Below, in pieces: positions 1 through 8,983 of a stretch of 64,000 nt of DNA. The position numbers were made by a program, and so were the translations under genes. Under the pieces are notes generated by a model. The model searched no databases and had not been told where the DNA came from. It saw only the letters and a list, made by a program, of their open reading frames with translations. Origin of the DNA: Dyadobacter sp. 676. Lineage in GTDB: Bacteria > Bacteroidota > Bacteroidia > Cytophagales > Spirosomataceae. Where the stretch lies: contig NZ_CP159289.1 of NCBI RefSeq assembly GCF_040448675.1, positions 744,001 to 808,000 of the forward strand. Reading direction: 5' to 3'. The first letter of the stretch is position 1. Every line of letters starts with the position of its first letter.

Positions 1-1667
1 ATGGTTTCAAAATAGCGACCCCGCCCGCACTTATGGACGGAAAAGCGCACCAGGTGAGCATACGTGTGAAGGGCGCCGCTTTCACCCTGACCGATTCGCC
101 GAGGACATTGACATGTGCCGCGAACCAGTATGCAGGCAGTTTTGAATGGTTCGATTGCGAGGCCATCAAAGGTTGGGCCTGGGACAAAAATTTCCCCGGC
201 AACGCCGTTACGGTAGAGGTTTTTGAGGGAACAACCGTTTATGCCTCCGCTGTGGCGAACACCTATCGCGAAGATCTGAAAAACAACGGCACCGGAACCG
301 GCAATTACGGTTTCAGGATACCGATGCCTGCCGCGCTGAAAGACGGCAAAAACCATAACATCAGCATCCGGGTAAAAGGCTCTGCCACCACACTGACCAA
401 TTCGCCGAGGGCGATGAACTGTCCGGTGAACGCCTACGAAGGGCGTTTCGAAACTGCCGGCTGCGACTTCATCACAGGCTGGGTCTGGGATAAGAACTTC
501 CCGGCCAATGCATTGACCGTGGAGGTAACGGAAGGTACGACCGTGCATGCAACCGGCGTGGCCAACATCTACCGCGAGAACCTTAAAGCGGGCGGCATCG
601 GTACCGGCAACTATGCATTCAAGATCCCGACGCCGGCAAGTCTGATGGACGGTAAAGCGCACCAGCTAACTGTACGTGTGAAAACCACCGCATTTCCCCT
701 GACCGACTCACCACGCCCGTTGACCTGCGCCGTCAACCAATATGCAGGCAGTTTCGAATGGTTCGATTGCGAGTCGCTCAAAGGCTGGGCCTGGGACAAA
801 AATTTCCCGAACACAGCGGTTACCGTCGAACTTTATGAAGGCAGTACCGTGTATGCTACCGCCTTGGCGAACCAATACCGCGACGACCTTAAAAACAACG
901 GTACCGGAACCGGCTACTATGGTTTCAGGCTCCCGATGCCCGCCGCTTTGAAGGATGGCCGGAACCACGCGTTGAGCATTCGGGTGAAAGGCTCGGCGAC
1001 CGTGTTGAACAACTCGCCCCGCACCTCCAACTGCCCGGTGAACGCTTACGCCGGCCGCATGGAAACGCCTAGTTGCAGTTACATTAACGGATGGGTCTGG
1101 GACAAAAATTTCCCGGCCAATGCACTGACCGTGGAAGTTTTTGAAGGAACTACTGTTTACGCCACCGGCGTCGCCAATATTTACCGCGAAGCCCTGAAAA
1201 CTTCGGGCATCGGTACCGGCAATTATGTTTTCAAAATTGCAACACCGGCGGCGATCAGGGACGGTAAAACCCGTTCAGTGGGCGTTCGGGTGAAAGGTAC
1301 GACATTCACCCTCACCGATTCGCCGCGGACAATGACCTGTGCCGCGGGCGGCAGGATGGCCGCGCCGGGTGAAGACGAAACGGAAATCGCGCCGAATTCC
1401 CGCGAAACGGACCAGGCGGAGCTAACCATCGCACCCAATCCGACGCGCGGACAAGTGACGGCCATCTTCCCGCTCGGCAACAATCAACGGGCGGATATGG
1501 CCATCTTCAACCTCGCTGGCCAACAAATCTGGGAAGGCCGGACCGTGGGGACCGGCAGTACCGTTCGCAAGTCCATCGATCTGAGCGGCTACCCCGACGG
1601 CACTTATCTCTTCCAGCTCCGCAAGGGCGCGATGATTCTCAACAGGCGAATAATTTTAATGAAATAG
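1..1667 (+). CDS. T9SS-secreted protein of 102-residue GWxWDKNFP repeats (5' end outside window)
   Basis: The reading frame is already open at base 3, before the first ATG at 33, and the residues there match the inside of a repeat, so the gene starts off the left edge. The visible part has four copies of a unit of about 102 residues, each with a GW(A/V)WDKNFP core, a TVEV.EGTTVYA strand and two cysteines. Two versions alternate (WFDCE..KGWAWD and ..C.(F/Y)I.GWVWD), giving a 204-residue higher-order period. The last 80 residues look like a T9SS type A sorting domain (start LTIAPNPTRG, SGYPDGTYLF, end RRIILMK). It is expected to be exported and attached to or released from the cell surface. The repeats look like beta-rich adhesin modules; their ligand is unknown. 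No catalytic motif is visible. Confidence 0.8.
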   Translation, partial: GFKIATPPALMDGKAHQVSIRVKGAAFTLTDSPRTLTCAANQYAGSFEWFDCEAIKGWAWDKNFPGNAVTVEVFEGTTVYASAVANTYREDLKNNGTGTGNYGFRIPMPAALKDGKNHNISIRVKGSATTLTNSPRAMNCPVNAYEGRFETAGCDFITGWVWDKNFPANALTVEVTEGTTVHATGVANIYRENLKAGGIGTGNYAFKIPTPASLMDGKAHQLTVRVKTTAFPLTDSPRPLTCAVNQYAGSFEWFDCESLKGWAWDKNFPNTAVTVELYEGSTVYATALANQYRDDLKNNGTGTGYYGFRLPMPAALKDGRNHALSIRVKGSATVLNNSPRTSNCPVNAYAGRMETPSCSYINGWVWDKNFPANALTVEVFEGTTVYATGVANIYREALKTSGIGTGNYVFKIATPAAIRDGKTRSVGVRVKGTTFTLTDSPRTMTCAAGGRMAAPGEDETEIAPNSRETDQAELTIAPNPTRGQVTAIFPLGNNQRADMAIFNLAGQQIWEGRTVGTGSTVRKSIDLSGYPDGTYLFQLRKGAMILNRRIILMK

Positions 1668-1695
1668 GTTAAAATAGGGATTGTAGAATGAACGG

Positions 1696-1724
1696 AAAGG
1701 TCGCCTCATCTTGGGGCGATCTTT
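1696..1724 (+). terminator. Intrinsic terminator after the repeat protein
   Basis: A GC-rich hairpin (AAAGGTCGCC paired with GGCGATCTTT, one G-U pair, short loop) is followed by a T run. It lies about 30 bases after the stop codon and just before the convergent gene that ends at 1725. Confidence 0.7.
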
Positions 1725-3074
1725 TTATTTGGAAGAAATAATAAAACCCAGGTAAAGATCAGCTTGCTTCCCTCCCAGAAAGGCGGAAAACAGGCTGTTG
1801 CTTCCTATTGTAAAACCTTTATAACGTAATGCCGCTCCCGCGGTTAGTCCGGCATATTGCTGGCAGGCCAATGGCACTGAAAGCACCATGTCGTTTTTGA
1901 GCCAGCAGGGCGTCAATGCCACATAAGGGACCTGGTATAATTTGTACAAATCGTGCTTCCGCTGCAAGCTGGCGCCCGTTCCAGCGTTTATGACCCATTG
2001 CGGCGAAAAGCGGTAGTCGGCCTGAATGTGCAGCATGGTCGGCAGCGCTACCTTATATGACCCGCTCCTCCGGCCGGTGCGGGTAAAATACTGCGGATAA
2101 GTGTCGAAAACGCGCGATGCACGGCTGAACAGCGAGTTATTGAAACTTCCGTTGAAGTATAACCGCTTATTCGCGGCAATGCCGATGTCATACGATTTGC
2201 TGTAAGCGCTGTCCGCCTTGTACCTGATATTACCGATGTCGCTGACAGATACGCCAAGCCTGAACTTCCAGGGCTCTTCCCCCGAAGCATGAAAGGAATA
2301 GCTCAACCCGATGTCACCGCCGAGGCTCGCCTTGCCGGGTTTGAGCAGATTACCGGCCGAGAACCTGTCGAATAGCTTACCGGCCGTAAGGGTTGAAACG
2401 GCACCGGTTGCCGCCGTGATGTAACTCACCCGGTCGGAATTGAGACGGATGGTACCGGTGAGCTGCGAAACGTCGATGGCGGTGTGCGCGATGCCATTCA
2501 GGAATTTCAGGGTTCCTCCAATGCGCATGCGGTGCCGGTCGGTGCGCACGAGCCCGTAGGAAAACGACACCCCGATATCCGAGAAAGCGGCAATGCTGGT
2601 TTGCATATTCGCGATCCGCGGCAACCGGTAGGGATAGGATTGCTCTACTTTCGTAATTTCCCCGATTTCGGACAGGAGACGGCCATCCACATCGCGGTAA
2701 TTGGCATGGATGCGCATTCGGGTGGTCAACGCCAACGTCAGGCGGTCGGTGGCGAGGAATGCGAAAGATGGCCCTTTGAAATCCAAACCGCCCACGCCGG
2801 TGGAAACGGACGAGGTGCCCAGAATGTCGGAACGGAGAAAATCGGGGCCCGATTTGCCGAAATCGCCGATGTGAATGGACGCCGTGTTGGAAGCGGCCCG
2901 GGCGCTTACGTGGGCGATGTTCATGCGCCACGCCTTGCCTTCGGTATCAAAAAAAGCAGGATTACGAAAACCGCCCGTGATCCCGTCCGGGGCGGTCACA
3001 GGCGCCTGCGCGAATGCGGGAAGCGACAACGCCCCCGCCAATACTCCGATCCATATTCGCCCGATACGTATCAT
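1725..3074 (-). CDS. Outer-membrane beta-barrel protein, DUF5723-like
   Basis: The product has 449 residues with a clear signal peptide (MIRIGRIWIG...LPAFAQA). After it comes GGFRNPAFFDTEGKAWRMNI, a start typical of Bacteroidota DUF5723/PorV-like barrels, then many short amphipathic aromatic-rich strands and a terminal strand ending in GFIISSK. No enzymatic motif is seen. Its start lies 8 bases after the stop of the wzi-like gene, so the two are almost certainly co-transcribed and it is the last gene of the polysaccharide operon. A role in surface attachment or export of the polysaccharide is inferred from position only; the family assignment is by eye. Confidence 0.6.
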   Translation of the reverse strand: MIRIGRIWIGVLAGALSLPAFAQAPVTAPDGITGGFRNPAFFDTEGKAWRMNIAHVSARAASNTASIHIGDFGKSGPDFLRSDILGTSSVSTGVGGLDFKGPSFAFLATDRLTLALTTRMRIHANYRDVDGRLLSEIGEITKVEQSYPYRLPRIANMQTSIAAFSDIGVSFSYGLVRTDRHRMRIGGTLKFLNGIAHTAIDVSQLTGTIRLNSDRVSYITAATGAVSTLTAGKLFDRFSAGNLLKPGKASLGGDIGLSYSFHASGEEPWKFRLGVSVSDIGNIRYKADSAYSKSYDIGIAANKRLYFNGSFNNSLFSRASRVFDTYPQYFTRTGRRSGSYKVALPTMLHIQADYRFSPQWVINAGTGASLQRKHDLYKLYQVPYVALTPCWLKNDMVLSVPLACQQYAGLTAGAALRYKGFTIGSNSLFSAFLGGKQADLYLGFIISSK

Positions 3075-3082
3075 ACCGCTGG

Positions 3083-4623
3083 CTAGAATTGCAGTGATTT
3101 TCTCACATTCAGCATCAGCCCGAAGGAATTGTAGAGCAGCCTGCCGGAATCCAATGCTGCCGCCACGCCCACTTCCCAGTTATTTTTAAACATTTTACTG
3201 CCCTCGAGATAACCCGAAAACTGGTTGACCTGCCGGAAATACGGCGGAGGCAATACCTCCCTCCTCCTGCCCAGCGAAGTGCCGATCGGGCTGGTACCAT
3301 AAGTGCCGTAATTTCGGGAATAGGACAACCGGGTAGTAATATTCACCGAACCGATGTTTCCCCCCAATCCCGCGTGGAACGCTATCACTCGGTTGTTTAC
3401 GAAATACTCGCCGTCCTTGTGCCGCAAATCGGCGCGTGCTTCATGGCGGGGCGTGAGGAACGGGTTGCCTATGCCCCGGCCCCGGTACGACCATCCACCT
3501 GCATACATATAGTTGTTGTAGTAGTTCTCGTCGCCCGATTTCGTGACCTTCGACCACAGTTCGCCCGCCTGATTTTTGGTATACAAAAATTCAACCAGAA
3601 TCCGGCTCCAACCGGCATTGCGTTTCTGCTTGTTTTTCAACGAAATACCCGTCAGACCATCCCGGACATTGGCGAGCTTGGACAATGCGCCTACGTCATA
3701 GATTTGTTGTCGGTAAACAAAAAGCTGCGTCGTCCGGAAATCGTAAGTAGCCCCGAAATCGATGGTACCGAGCTGGTTGCCGAGCTTGGTCGCAAAACCG
3801 CTGTTTGCGCGCCAGGTTTTGCCGGTAACCACATGAAAGAACGATTCGAGTTTGCCGAGATTGAATCCTTCATAAATGTCATCCTCATTCCCGTACATGG
3901 TCTGATGATTGAAACCCGCGAAGATATTCAACCGCCAGCCGGGCTTGCCGAAACGTCCGTAAAGGGATTTCTGATGGTAAAACGAGGTAACAGGCGGAAT
4001 ATCGTCCTTCCTGGCGCCGCCTCCGCTGACGGGGCTGATGGGCGTAGTTCCGAACCAGCCGTAGGAGAAACTGCCTTTGAAGGAAAGCACCCCTCCCAGC
4101 GCCGGTAACCGCCAGTATTCCGGAACAGACAATTCTATTTTGGGGATACCCAGCGCATTGCCGGAAACGGCCATGGCACCGGAAGATAACGTGCTGTCGA
4201 CCAGACCGGTAATATCACGCGAGCGGCCGGCTTTCAATTCGAAAATACCCGCTTTTACCGCCGCGAAGCCTTCAATGAGCGTACCTTCGGTTTTGCGGCC
4301 GGCATTGAGCCTGTATATTACCCCGGCACGCCAGTCGAACCGCCCCGGACGATTTGCCCCGTAACTTTTCGAAATGCTCCCGATTACCCCTGCCGAAGTG
4401 CCTTCCACCGGCGCATTACCGAACCGGTTGGCGCGCATCCAGAAGGGGACTACGCCGTTGGTGGTCGTAACGACCGGTATTTCCAGACTGGCATTGAAAG
4501 CGCCCCGCCGGGGTTCCTGAAAAAAATACTGTCGGCGGCCGTAGACGTGCCGTCCTGGGCCATGCTCCACGCGGGGGCCAGCAGGCCCGACAGGAGCAGA
4601 ATGGATTTTAGGGTTTTCTTCAT
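3083..4623 (-). CDS. wzi: Capsule assembly Wzi-family outer-membrane protein, reading frame broken near the N-terminus
   Basis: The main frame gives a Wzi-type barrel (EIPVVTTTNGVVPFWMRANR, then strands and loops such as YYNNYMYAGGWSYRGRGIGNP). In Escherichia coli, Wzi is the outer-membrane lectin that anchors capsule to the surface. The start used here is the ATG at 4623, because that frame gives a proper signal peptide (MKKTLKSILLLSGLLAPAWS, then MAQDG). That frame stays open only to a run of seven T on the coding strand (A7 at 4520-4526 on the + strand), where the barrel frame takes over; an eighth T would join them as DSIFFQEPRRG, giving 513 residues. A GTG at 4627 opens the barrel frame but yields no signal peptide. 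It is the second-last gene of the operon, 74 bases after the GH10 gene, with an ACTCAACGT motif just before the start. Confidence 0.75.
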
Positions 4624-4625
4624 TC

Positions 4626-4634
4626 ACGTTGAGT
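4626..4634 (-). promoter_or_regulatory. ACTCAACGT motif before wzi
   Basis: On the minus strand ACTCAACGT sits two bases before the ATG at 4623. It matches the motif before wza, ugd and the initiating transferase. Function unknown. Confidence 0.4.
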
Positions 4635-4697
4635 TAGTTCTTCGAGAGGGGTGTTACGATGCCTTTGGGCGCGGGTATCCGGTAAAAGGGCCTGCTG

Positions 4698-5879
4698 CTA
4701 GAAGTTGACGATCCGGTAATAGCAGGCTTTCGGTGTCATGTTCTCATCAAACAGGTACGGATAATTTTTCTTATTCAGCATTTCGGTGAGATAATTGTCC
4801 TTGTCGTAAGGGCTCCAGAGCGTAATACCGGTCACTTTGCCTTTCATTTTCCGACAGGTGCGGAAAATGATATCGAACACGTCGCCCTGTTCGCGCTGAA
4901 CTTCCCTGGTGTATCGATCGCTCATGCCCTGTATTTCAGTAGCCGCCAGAACGCGGCCATTACCAACCTTGTTTTCTCTTTTGGGATAAATGGACACGTC
5001 CAGCTCGGTAATCTGTACTTCCAGGCCGATGGACGCGAACATGTCGATAGTTTCCTGCAAATAGCCTTCGTTGATCCCCTCCACACCGTAATGGCTCTGC
5101 ATGCCGATGCCGTCAATCGGAATACCCATTTCCTTTTTGGCTTTCAGGTATTTAAAAATGCGGTTACGGCGATCGGGGTCCTCGAAGCCGTTGTCGTTGT
5201 AAAACAGCTTGGCGTTCGGATCGGCTTTACGGGCCGCGACGAACGCACGTTCGATGTACTCGCTGCCGATCATATCGTAAATCTTGGCCCTTTTGGGTGT
5301 GGCGGGCGCATTACCAAAGAACTGGTAGGCTTCGTTCACCACGTCCCAGCAGTACACTTTGCCCTTGTAGCGGTTCATGACCGTCGTTATATGCTCGTCG
5401 ATGCGCCGCATGATTTTTTCTTTGGAGGCATAATCACTACCGTCCATAAAAAACCAGTCAGGCATTTTCTGGAACCAGATAAGGGTGTGGCCCCGGACTT
5501 TCATGTTGTTTTTTTCCGCAAACTCTACCGCCTGATCCGCCTCGGCCCAGGAATACGTTTTTTCTTCGGGATGAATATATCTGGCTTTCATGCCGTTCAT
5601 GGGCGTAATGCTCGAATATTGCGTGGCAATGAACCGGGCACGCTTCGCATCGGTGATCATACTCGGGGAAACGGCGGTACCGATAGGGAAATAGTCTTTG
5701 TACGCCTCTCGTAACGGCTTTTCGTCCGCATCGGCACGTGCAGCGGCTTCCTGCCGTGCAGCAGCTGTCGTGGAATATTCATGCGCAACCGACGAGTTAT
5801 CGGGCACGTCCGTCCAGGTGGTCAGACTGATCACCCCGCAAAACACGGTCATCACCAGGCACAGAACGATAAGTCTCAT
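4698..5879 (-). CDS. Glycoside hydrolase family 10 (endo-beta-1,4-xylanase-like) within the EPS operon
   Basis: The product has 393 residues: an N-terminal hydrophobic export or anchor segment (residues 1-22), a linker, then a GH10 TIM barrel. The acid/base is E183 in WDVVNEA and the nucleophile is E292 in ITELDVS; K98, N95, H131, W135 and the QSH triad (261-263) are also present. Aligned by eye with Cellulomonas xylanase Cex, the usual glutamate of the TxEN motif is M94 (ITPMNGMK), and the HxQ after LVW is FQK (F136, K138). These positions shape the minus-2 sugar subsite, so the substrate may not be plain xylan. The gene sits between an O-acyltransferase and wzi, so a role in trimming or releasing the exopolysaccharide is inferred. 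Confidence 0.85.
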   Translation of the reverse strand: MRLIVLCLVMTVFCGVISLTTWTDVPDNSSVAHEYSTTAAARQEAAARADADEKPLREAYKDYFPIGTAVSPSMITDAKRARFIATQYSSITPMNGMKARYIHPEEKTYSWAEADQAVEFAEKNNMKVRGHTLIWFQKMPDWFFMDGSDYASKEKIMRRIDEHITTVMNRYKGKVYCWDVVNEAYQFFGNAPATPKRAKIYDMIGSEYIERAFVAARKADPNAKLFYNDNGFEDPDRRNRIFKYLKAKKEMGIPIDGIGMQSHYGVEGINEGYLQETIDMFASIGLEVQITELDVSIYPKRENKVGNGRVLAATEIQGMSDRYTREVQREQGDVFDIIFRTCRKMKGKVTGITLWSPYDKDNYLTEMLNKKNYPYLFDENMTPKACYYRIVNF

Positions 5880-5901
5880 ATCAGTGTATCGGGTTAATGG
5901 G

Positions 5902-6846
5902 TCACAACAAAAATTTCAACCGCCTGTTGAGCGCGTACACGATGCCGGACACGATGATCGACAGGAAAACGGCCACTGGAAACAGATAAATGTTGGGCGT
6001 TCCCGCAAAGTAGTCTTGCAGGAAAAGAATCACGCCGGTGTGTGTGAAGAATACCGCATTGGCGATATCCGCTACCAGGCTCCCCGATTTCCGCCACGTC
6101 GATTTGAACAGTAAAATCATGATCGGCGGGCACAGGAACAGCAGCGAAATGTACAGGTTCACCCCGAGCTTGTATTTGAGGCTCAGGTACGATTCGATCA
6201 GCAATGTTACCGTGCCGACCAGTATGGCAATATAGCAATTCCGGCGGGCGCGTGCATCGAGTTCGAAGGACGTCCGGCGGATTATGTGGCCAAGTGTGAA
6301 AAACGGCAGGCCAAAGAAAAGAAAATTGCGGTATACCACCACATAATGTTGCGGCTGCCGGAAACGCGGCGCCACTACGTCCTGGATCAGGTAGCCGATG
6401 ACGAACAAGCCGACGACCAATGCGATGAGCATCCGCTGCGACACCGGCAGGTAGCGTTTGATCAGGTACAGGAAAAACGTCGCGAAAATGAGGCTGATCA
6501 CATACCACAAATGGTGAAACCCGAAAACGACCAGTTTGACGAGGTATTTGGGGTTACCGACAACCGAATGATAGTAAGCCGGCAAGTACAGCAGCATCCA
6601 CACGGCATAGAGGATCAGCAAATGCGTCATGTATTTCCTGACCTTCGTTTTGTCGGTGATATTCACAAAGTACCCGTTGATCATAAAGAAGCAGGGCACG
6701 GCGATCCTTGAAATGCCGTTCGAGAACAACCAACCCATCGTATAGGCCTGATCGTCGCTTACGCCATTGTACAGCGGCAAATGCACCGCAATGACCAGAA
6801 AGCTGAGCGATAGTTTCGCGATATCCAGATTTGTGTTCCTTTCCAA
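5902..6846 (-). CDS. Membrane O-acyltransferase, acyltransferase 3 family
   Basis: This is a 314-residue polytopic membrane protein with about nine to ten hydrophobic helices. The N-terminus (MERNTNLDIAKLSLSFLVIAVHLPL) carries the LD..K......V..H signature of acyltransferase 3 (OafA/WecH type) proteins, followed by ISRIAVPCFFMINGYF. The start codon is TTG at 6846; no ATG fits the conserved start. Such enzymes add acetyl or other acyl groups to sugars at the inner membrane. It lies 35 bases after the Alg13-like gene and 22 bases before the GH10 gene, inside the operon, so it probably decorates the repeat unit. Confidence 0.85.
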   Translation of the reverse strand: MERNTNLDIAKLSLSFLVIAVHLPLYNGVSDDQAYTMGWLFSNGISRIAVPCFFMINGYFVNITDKTKVRKYMTHLLILYAVWMLLYLPAYYHSVVGNPKYLVKLVVFGFHHLWYVISLIFATFFLYLIKRYLPVSQRMLIALVVGLFVIGYLIQDVVAPRFRQPQHYVVVYRNFLFFGLPFFTLGHIIRRTSFELDARARRNCYIAILVGTVTLLIESYLSLKYKLGVNLYISLLFLCPPIMILLFKSTWRKSGSLVADIANAVFFTHTGVILFLQDYFAGTPNIYLFPVAVFLSIIVSGIVYALNRRLKFLL

Positions 6847-6881
6847 ACCTTGTGCGTTTTAGCGGCGCATTGCACGTATTT

Positions 6882-7376
6882 TTATTTACCCGAAAAAATA
6901 TAACTGCGCACCGAACGGATGAGCGAATCGGAGGCTACCTGACGGATCTGCGGCGACGAAACGGAGCCACTGGCACCGGCACTCATTTTGAGCAGTTTAC
7001 GCGCAAGCTCCTTTTCGTCGAATGCCACCTGCACATAACCGAGGTCCTGCATTTTCTTCGCCGTCGCGATCTGGTGGTCGTTGCGGTGCTCGCCCATACT
7101 GGCCAGCCGCGGCAGGATGAGCAGCGGTTTCGCCTGCGTGAGCGCGGAAATGATCGTACCCATGCCTGCATGCGCCACCACAAGACGAGCCTCCTCGAAA
7201 TAGGTATTGAACTCGTCGGGCGACAGGAACCCGACCGTTTCCAGGTTTTTTACCTGATACGAGGATTCAAATACCTGAGCGACGATCCGCTCGCCGTTCA
7301 GTTGCGGGGCCATCTCGTCGATTGCCCTGATGAGCCGGTCGAACGGGGCCTGGGTACCGATTGTGACAAAAATCAT
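6882..7376 (-). CDS. Alg13/PssE-type glycosyltransferase subunit (GT28 C-terminal domain)
   Basis: From the ATG at 7376 the product has 164 residues beginning MIFVTIGTQAPFDRLIRAID, the usual start of Alg13/PssE/EpsF-like proteins. It contains VVAHAGMGTIISAL and PLLILPR, which form the nucleotide-sugar site of the GT28 C-terminal fold. A longer upstream ATG at 7427 is rejected because it precedes the conserved start. The ATG overlaps the stop of the preceding Alg14-like gene (ATGA), so the two are translationally coupled and likely form one two-subunit enzyme: this part binds the donor, the partner anchors it and the lipid acceptor. Confidence 0.85.
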   Translation of the reverse strand: MIFVTIGTQAPFDRLIRAIDEMAPQLNGERIVAQVFESSYQVKNLETVGFLSPDEFNTYFEEARLVVAHAGMGTIISALTQAKPLLILPRLASMGEHRNDHQIATAKKMQDLGYVQVAFDEKELARKLLKMSAGASGSVSSPQIRQVASDSLIRSVRSYIFSGK

Positions 7377-7816
7377 GACAATATATTTCCTGCGAATAAA
7401 ACTTTGTCCGTTGCAAGCTGCGGCCATTGCGTGTAGGTGCGGCTGGCGAATTTGGAAGCGATCTTCCCGCTCATCGACAGTTCTTCCACATTGGCGATAC
7501 TATCCACCCAGATTGTACGCTTACCGAGTATCCTGGCCGAAATCAGGCCCATTAATCCCGGTGCGGCGCCCGTGGTGATCACCACGTCGGGCTTTTCCTT
7601 GCGGATGATGCTGAATACATCGAAAAACGACTTGATCAGCTTCATTTTGTCCCAGCGGCTGGCATCCGCCACGGCGTAAAATTTGCTGCCTTCCACCATC
7701 TTGGCGAAGTCGGGCTTCGTGGAAACGAATATCAGCTCCGATCCTTCGAAGGCCGGGCGCAAACGCAGCAGCTGTACCCAGTGGCCACCTACTGAGGCTA
7801 TGGCTATTACTTTCAT
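7373..7816 (-). CDS. Alg14/PssD-type glycosyltransferase subunit
   Basis: The product has 147 residues from the ATG at 7816: MKVIAIASVGGHWVQLLRL, the canonical Alg14/PssD start with a GGH motif, then DVVITTGAAPGLMGLISARI and WVDSIANVEELS. In yeast Alg14 is the membrane anchor of the UDP-GlcNAc transferase; bacterial PssD/EpsE proteins pair with a donor-binding subunit. Here that partner follows directly with an ATGA overlap. An in-frame ATG at 7855 adds 13 residues that overlap the upstream gene and look non-native. The product probably adds one sugar of the repeat unit on the cytoplasmic face. Confidence 0.85.
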   Translation of the reverse strand: MKVIAIASVGGHWVQLLRLRPAFEGSELIFVSTKPDFAKMVEGSKFYAVADASRWDKMKLIKSFFDVFSIIRKEKPDVVITTGAAPGLMGLISARILGKRTIWVDSIANVEELSMSGKIASKFASRTYTQWPQLATDKVLFAGNILS

Positions 7817-7844
7817 TTTCTTGTTGTTATAAAAACAATGGATA

Positions 7845-8963
7845 TCAACCAACATATTCCTTTTCCTGAACGCCCAACAGTTTCAGGAACCTCGAAGCCA
7901 TTTTCTGCGGGCTCAGGTCGGCCACTTTATCGAGCGAACGACGGTGGTAGCGTTCCAGCAACTCATCGTTGCGGATCATTTGCCGGATACCCGTGGCCCA
8001 TTCTCGGTCGTCGTTGTTTTCGATAACCATCCCCGCATAATCCGGCTCCAACCCGTTTTCGAGCCTGAGGAAATCCGTGAACGACGGAATATTGCTGCAA
8101 ATCACCGGCAGGCCGTACGACATCGCTTCAAGCAGCGAATTGCTCAGTCCCTCATACCTGGACGGGATCAGGAACACATCCGACGCCCGCAGCAGCAGGC
8201 GCACCTGCTCCCGGTCGAGGTCACCCAGCATGACCACCTTGTCATCCACGCCTTCGGACCGGATCAGACCGGAAATCTCTTCCTTCAATGGCCCGTCGCC
8301 GCCGAGGTAAAGCACGGCGTCATCCAAATGCTTCATGGCCTTCACGATCACCTCGTGGTTTTTCTGTTCGTGCAGGCGGCCTACGCAGGTCAGGATCGTC
8401 TTGCCGGACGGCATGCCCATCCGGATTTTCGCCTCCGTTTTGGAAAGTGAGAAATCCGGCTCTTCCACACAGTTGTTGATCACCGACAAATGTTTCTTGT
8501 AGGATGCCGGGTACGCACCGAATGCATCCATACCTGCCCTGGAATTGCATACATTGGCCGTGTAATAACCGCGGGAGCCCAGGTAGCGGTCGAGCATGCG
8601 CACCACTTTGCCGTAGATCTGCGGCGGGTTACGCTGCGACGCCACGCGGTATTTGATCCCCAGCGACCGGCCGATAACCGACGTGAAAATATTGGCCAGC
8701 GGCAGAAAGCTGATCAGCGCATCGGGCTTCTCGTCGATCATGACCGCTTTCAGGCGTTTGTAAACGATATAATAGTCCGCAAGCGAACTCAGTTCGTCGC
8801 TCAGATAATAGGCATCTTCAATATTCGAATATTGCGATTCGATTTTTTTCAGGAACACGATCTTGCTCTGCGGGAAATGACGTTTCACTTCCCGGTACAG
8901 CGCCACGATCATCTTGATGGCGCCGCCATTGTTGGAGGAGTTAATGACAAAGAGGATTTTCAT
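7845..8963 (-). CDS. Glycosyltransferase family 4
   Basis: This 372-residue two-domain GT-B enzyme starts MKILFVINSSNNGGA. The C-terminal half has TCVGRLHEQKNHEVIVKAM, LGGDGPLKEEI and IPSRYEGLSNSLLEAMSYG, the donor-binding E-x7-E motif of GT4 retaining transferases. It should transfer a sugar from a nucleotide donor to the lipid-linked repeat unit in the cytoplasm. It lies 20 bases after a serine-acetyltransferase-like gene and 28 bases before the Alg14-like gene. Sugar specificity cannot be read from the sequence. Confidence 0.88.
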   Translation of the reverse strand: MKILFVINSSNNGGAIKMIVALYREVKRHFPQSKIVFLKKIESQYSNIEDAYYLSDELSSLADYYIVYKRLKAVMIDEKPDALISFLPLANIFTSVIGRSLGIKYRVASQRNPPQIYGKVVRMLDRYLGSRGYYTANVCNSRAGMDAFGAYPASYKKHLSVINNCVEEPDFSLSKTEAKIRMGMPSGKTILTCVGRLHEQKNHEVIVKAMKHLDDAVLYLGGDGPLKEEISGLIRSEGVDDKVVMLGDLDREQVRLLLRASDVFLIPSRYEGLSNSLLEAMSYGLPVICSNIPSFTDFLRLENGLEPDYAGMVIENNDDREWATGIRQMIRNDELLERYHRRSLDKVADLSPQKMASRFLKLLGVQEKEYVG

Positions 8964-8983
8964 AGAATGTGTGTGTTGACGGG

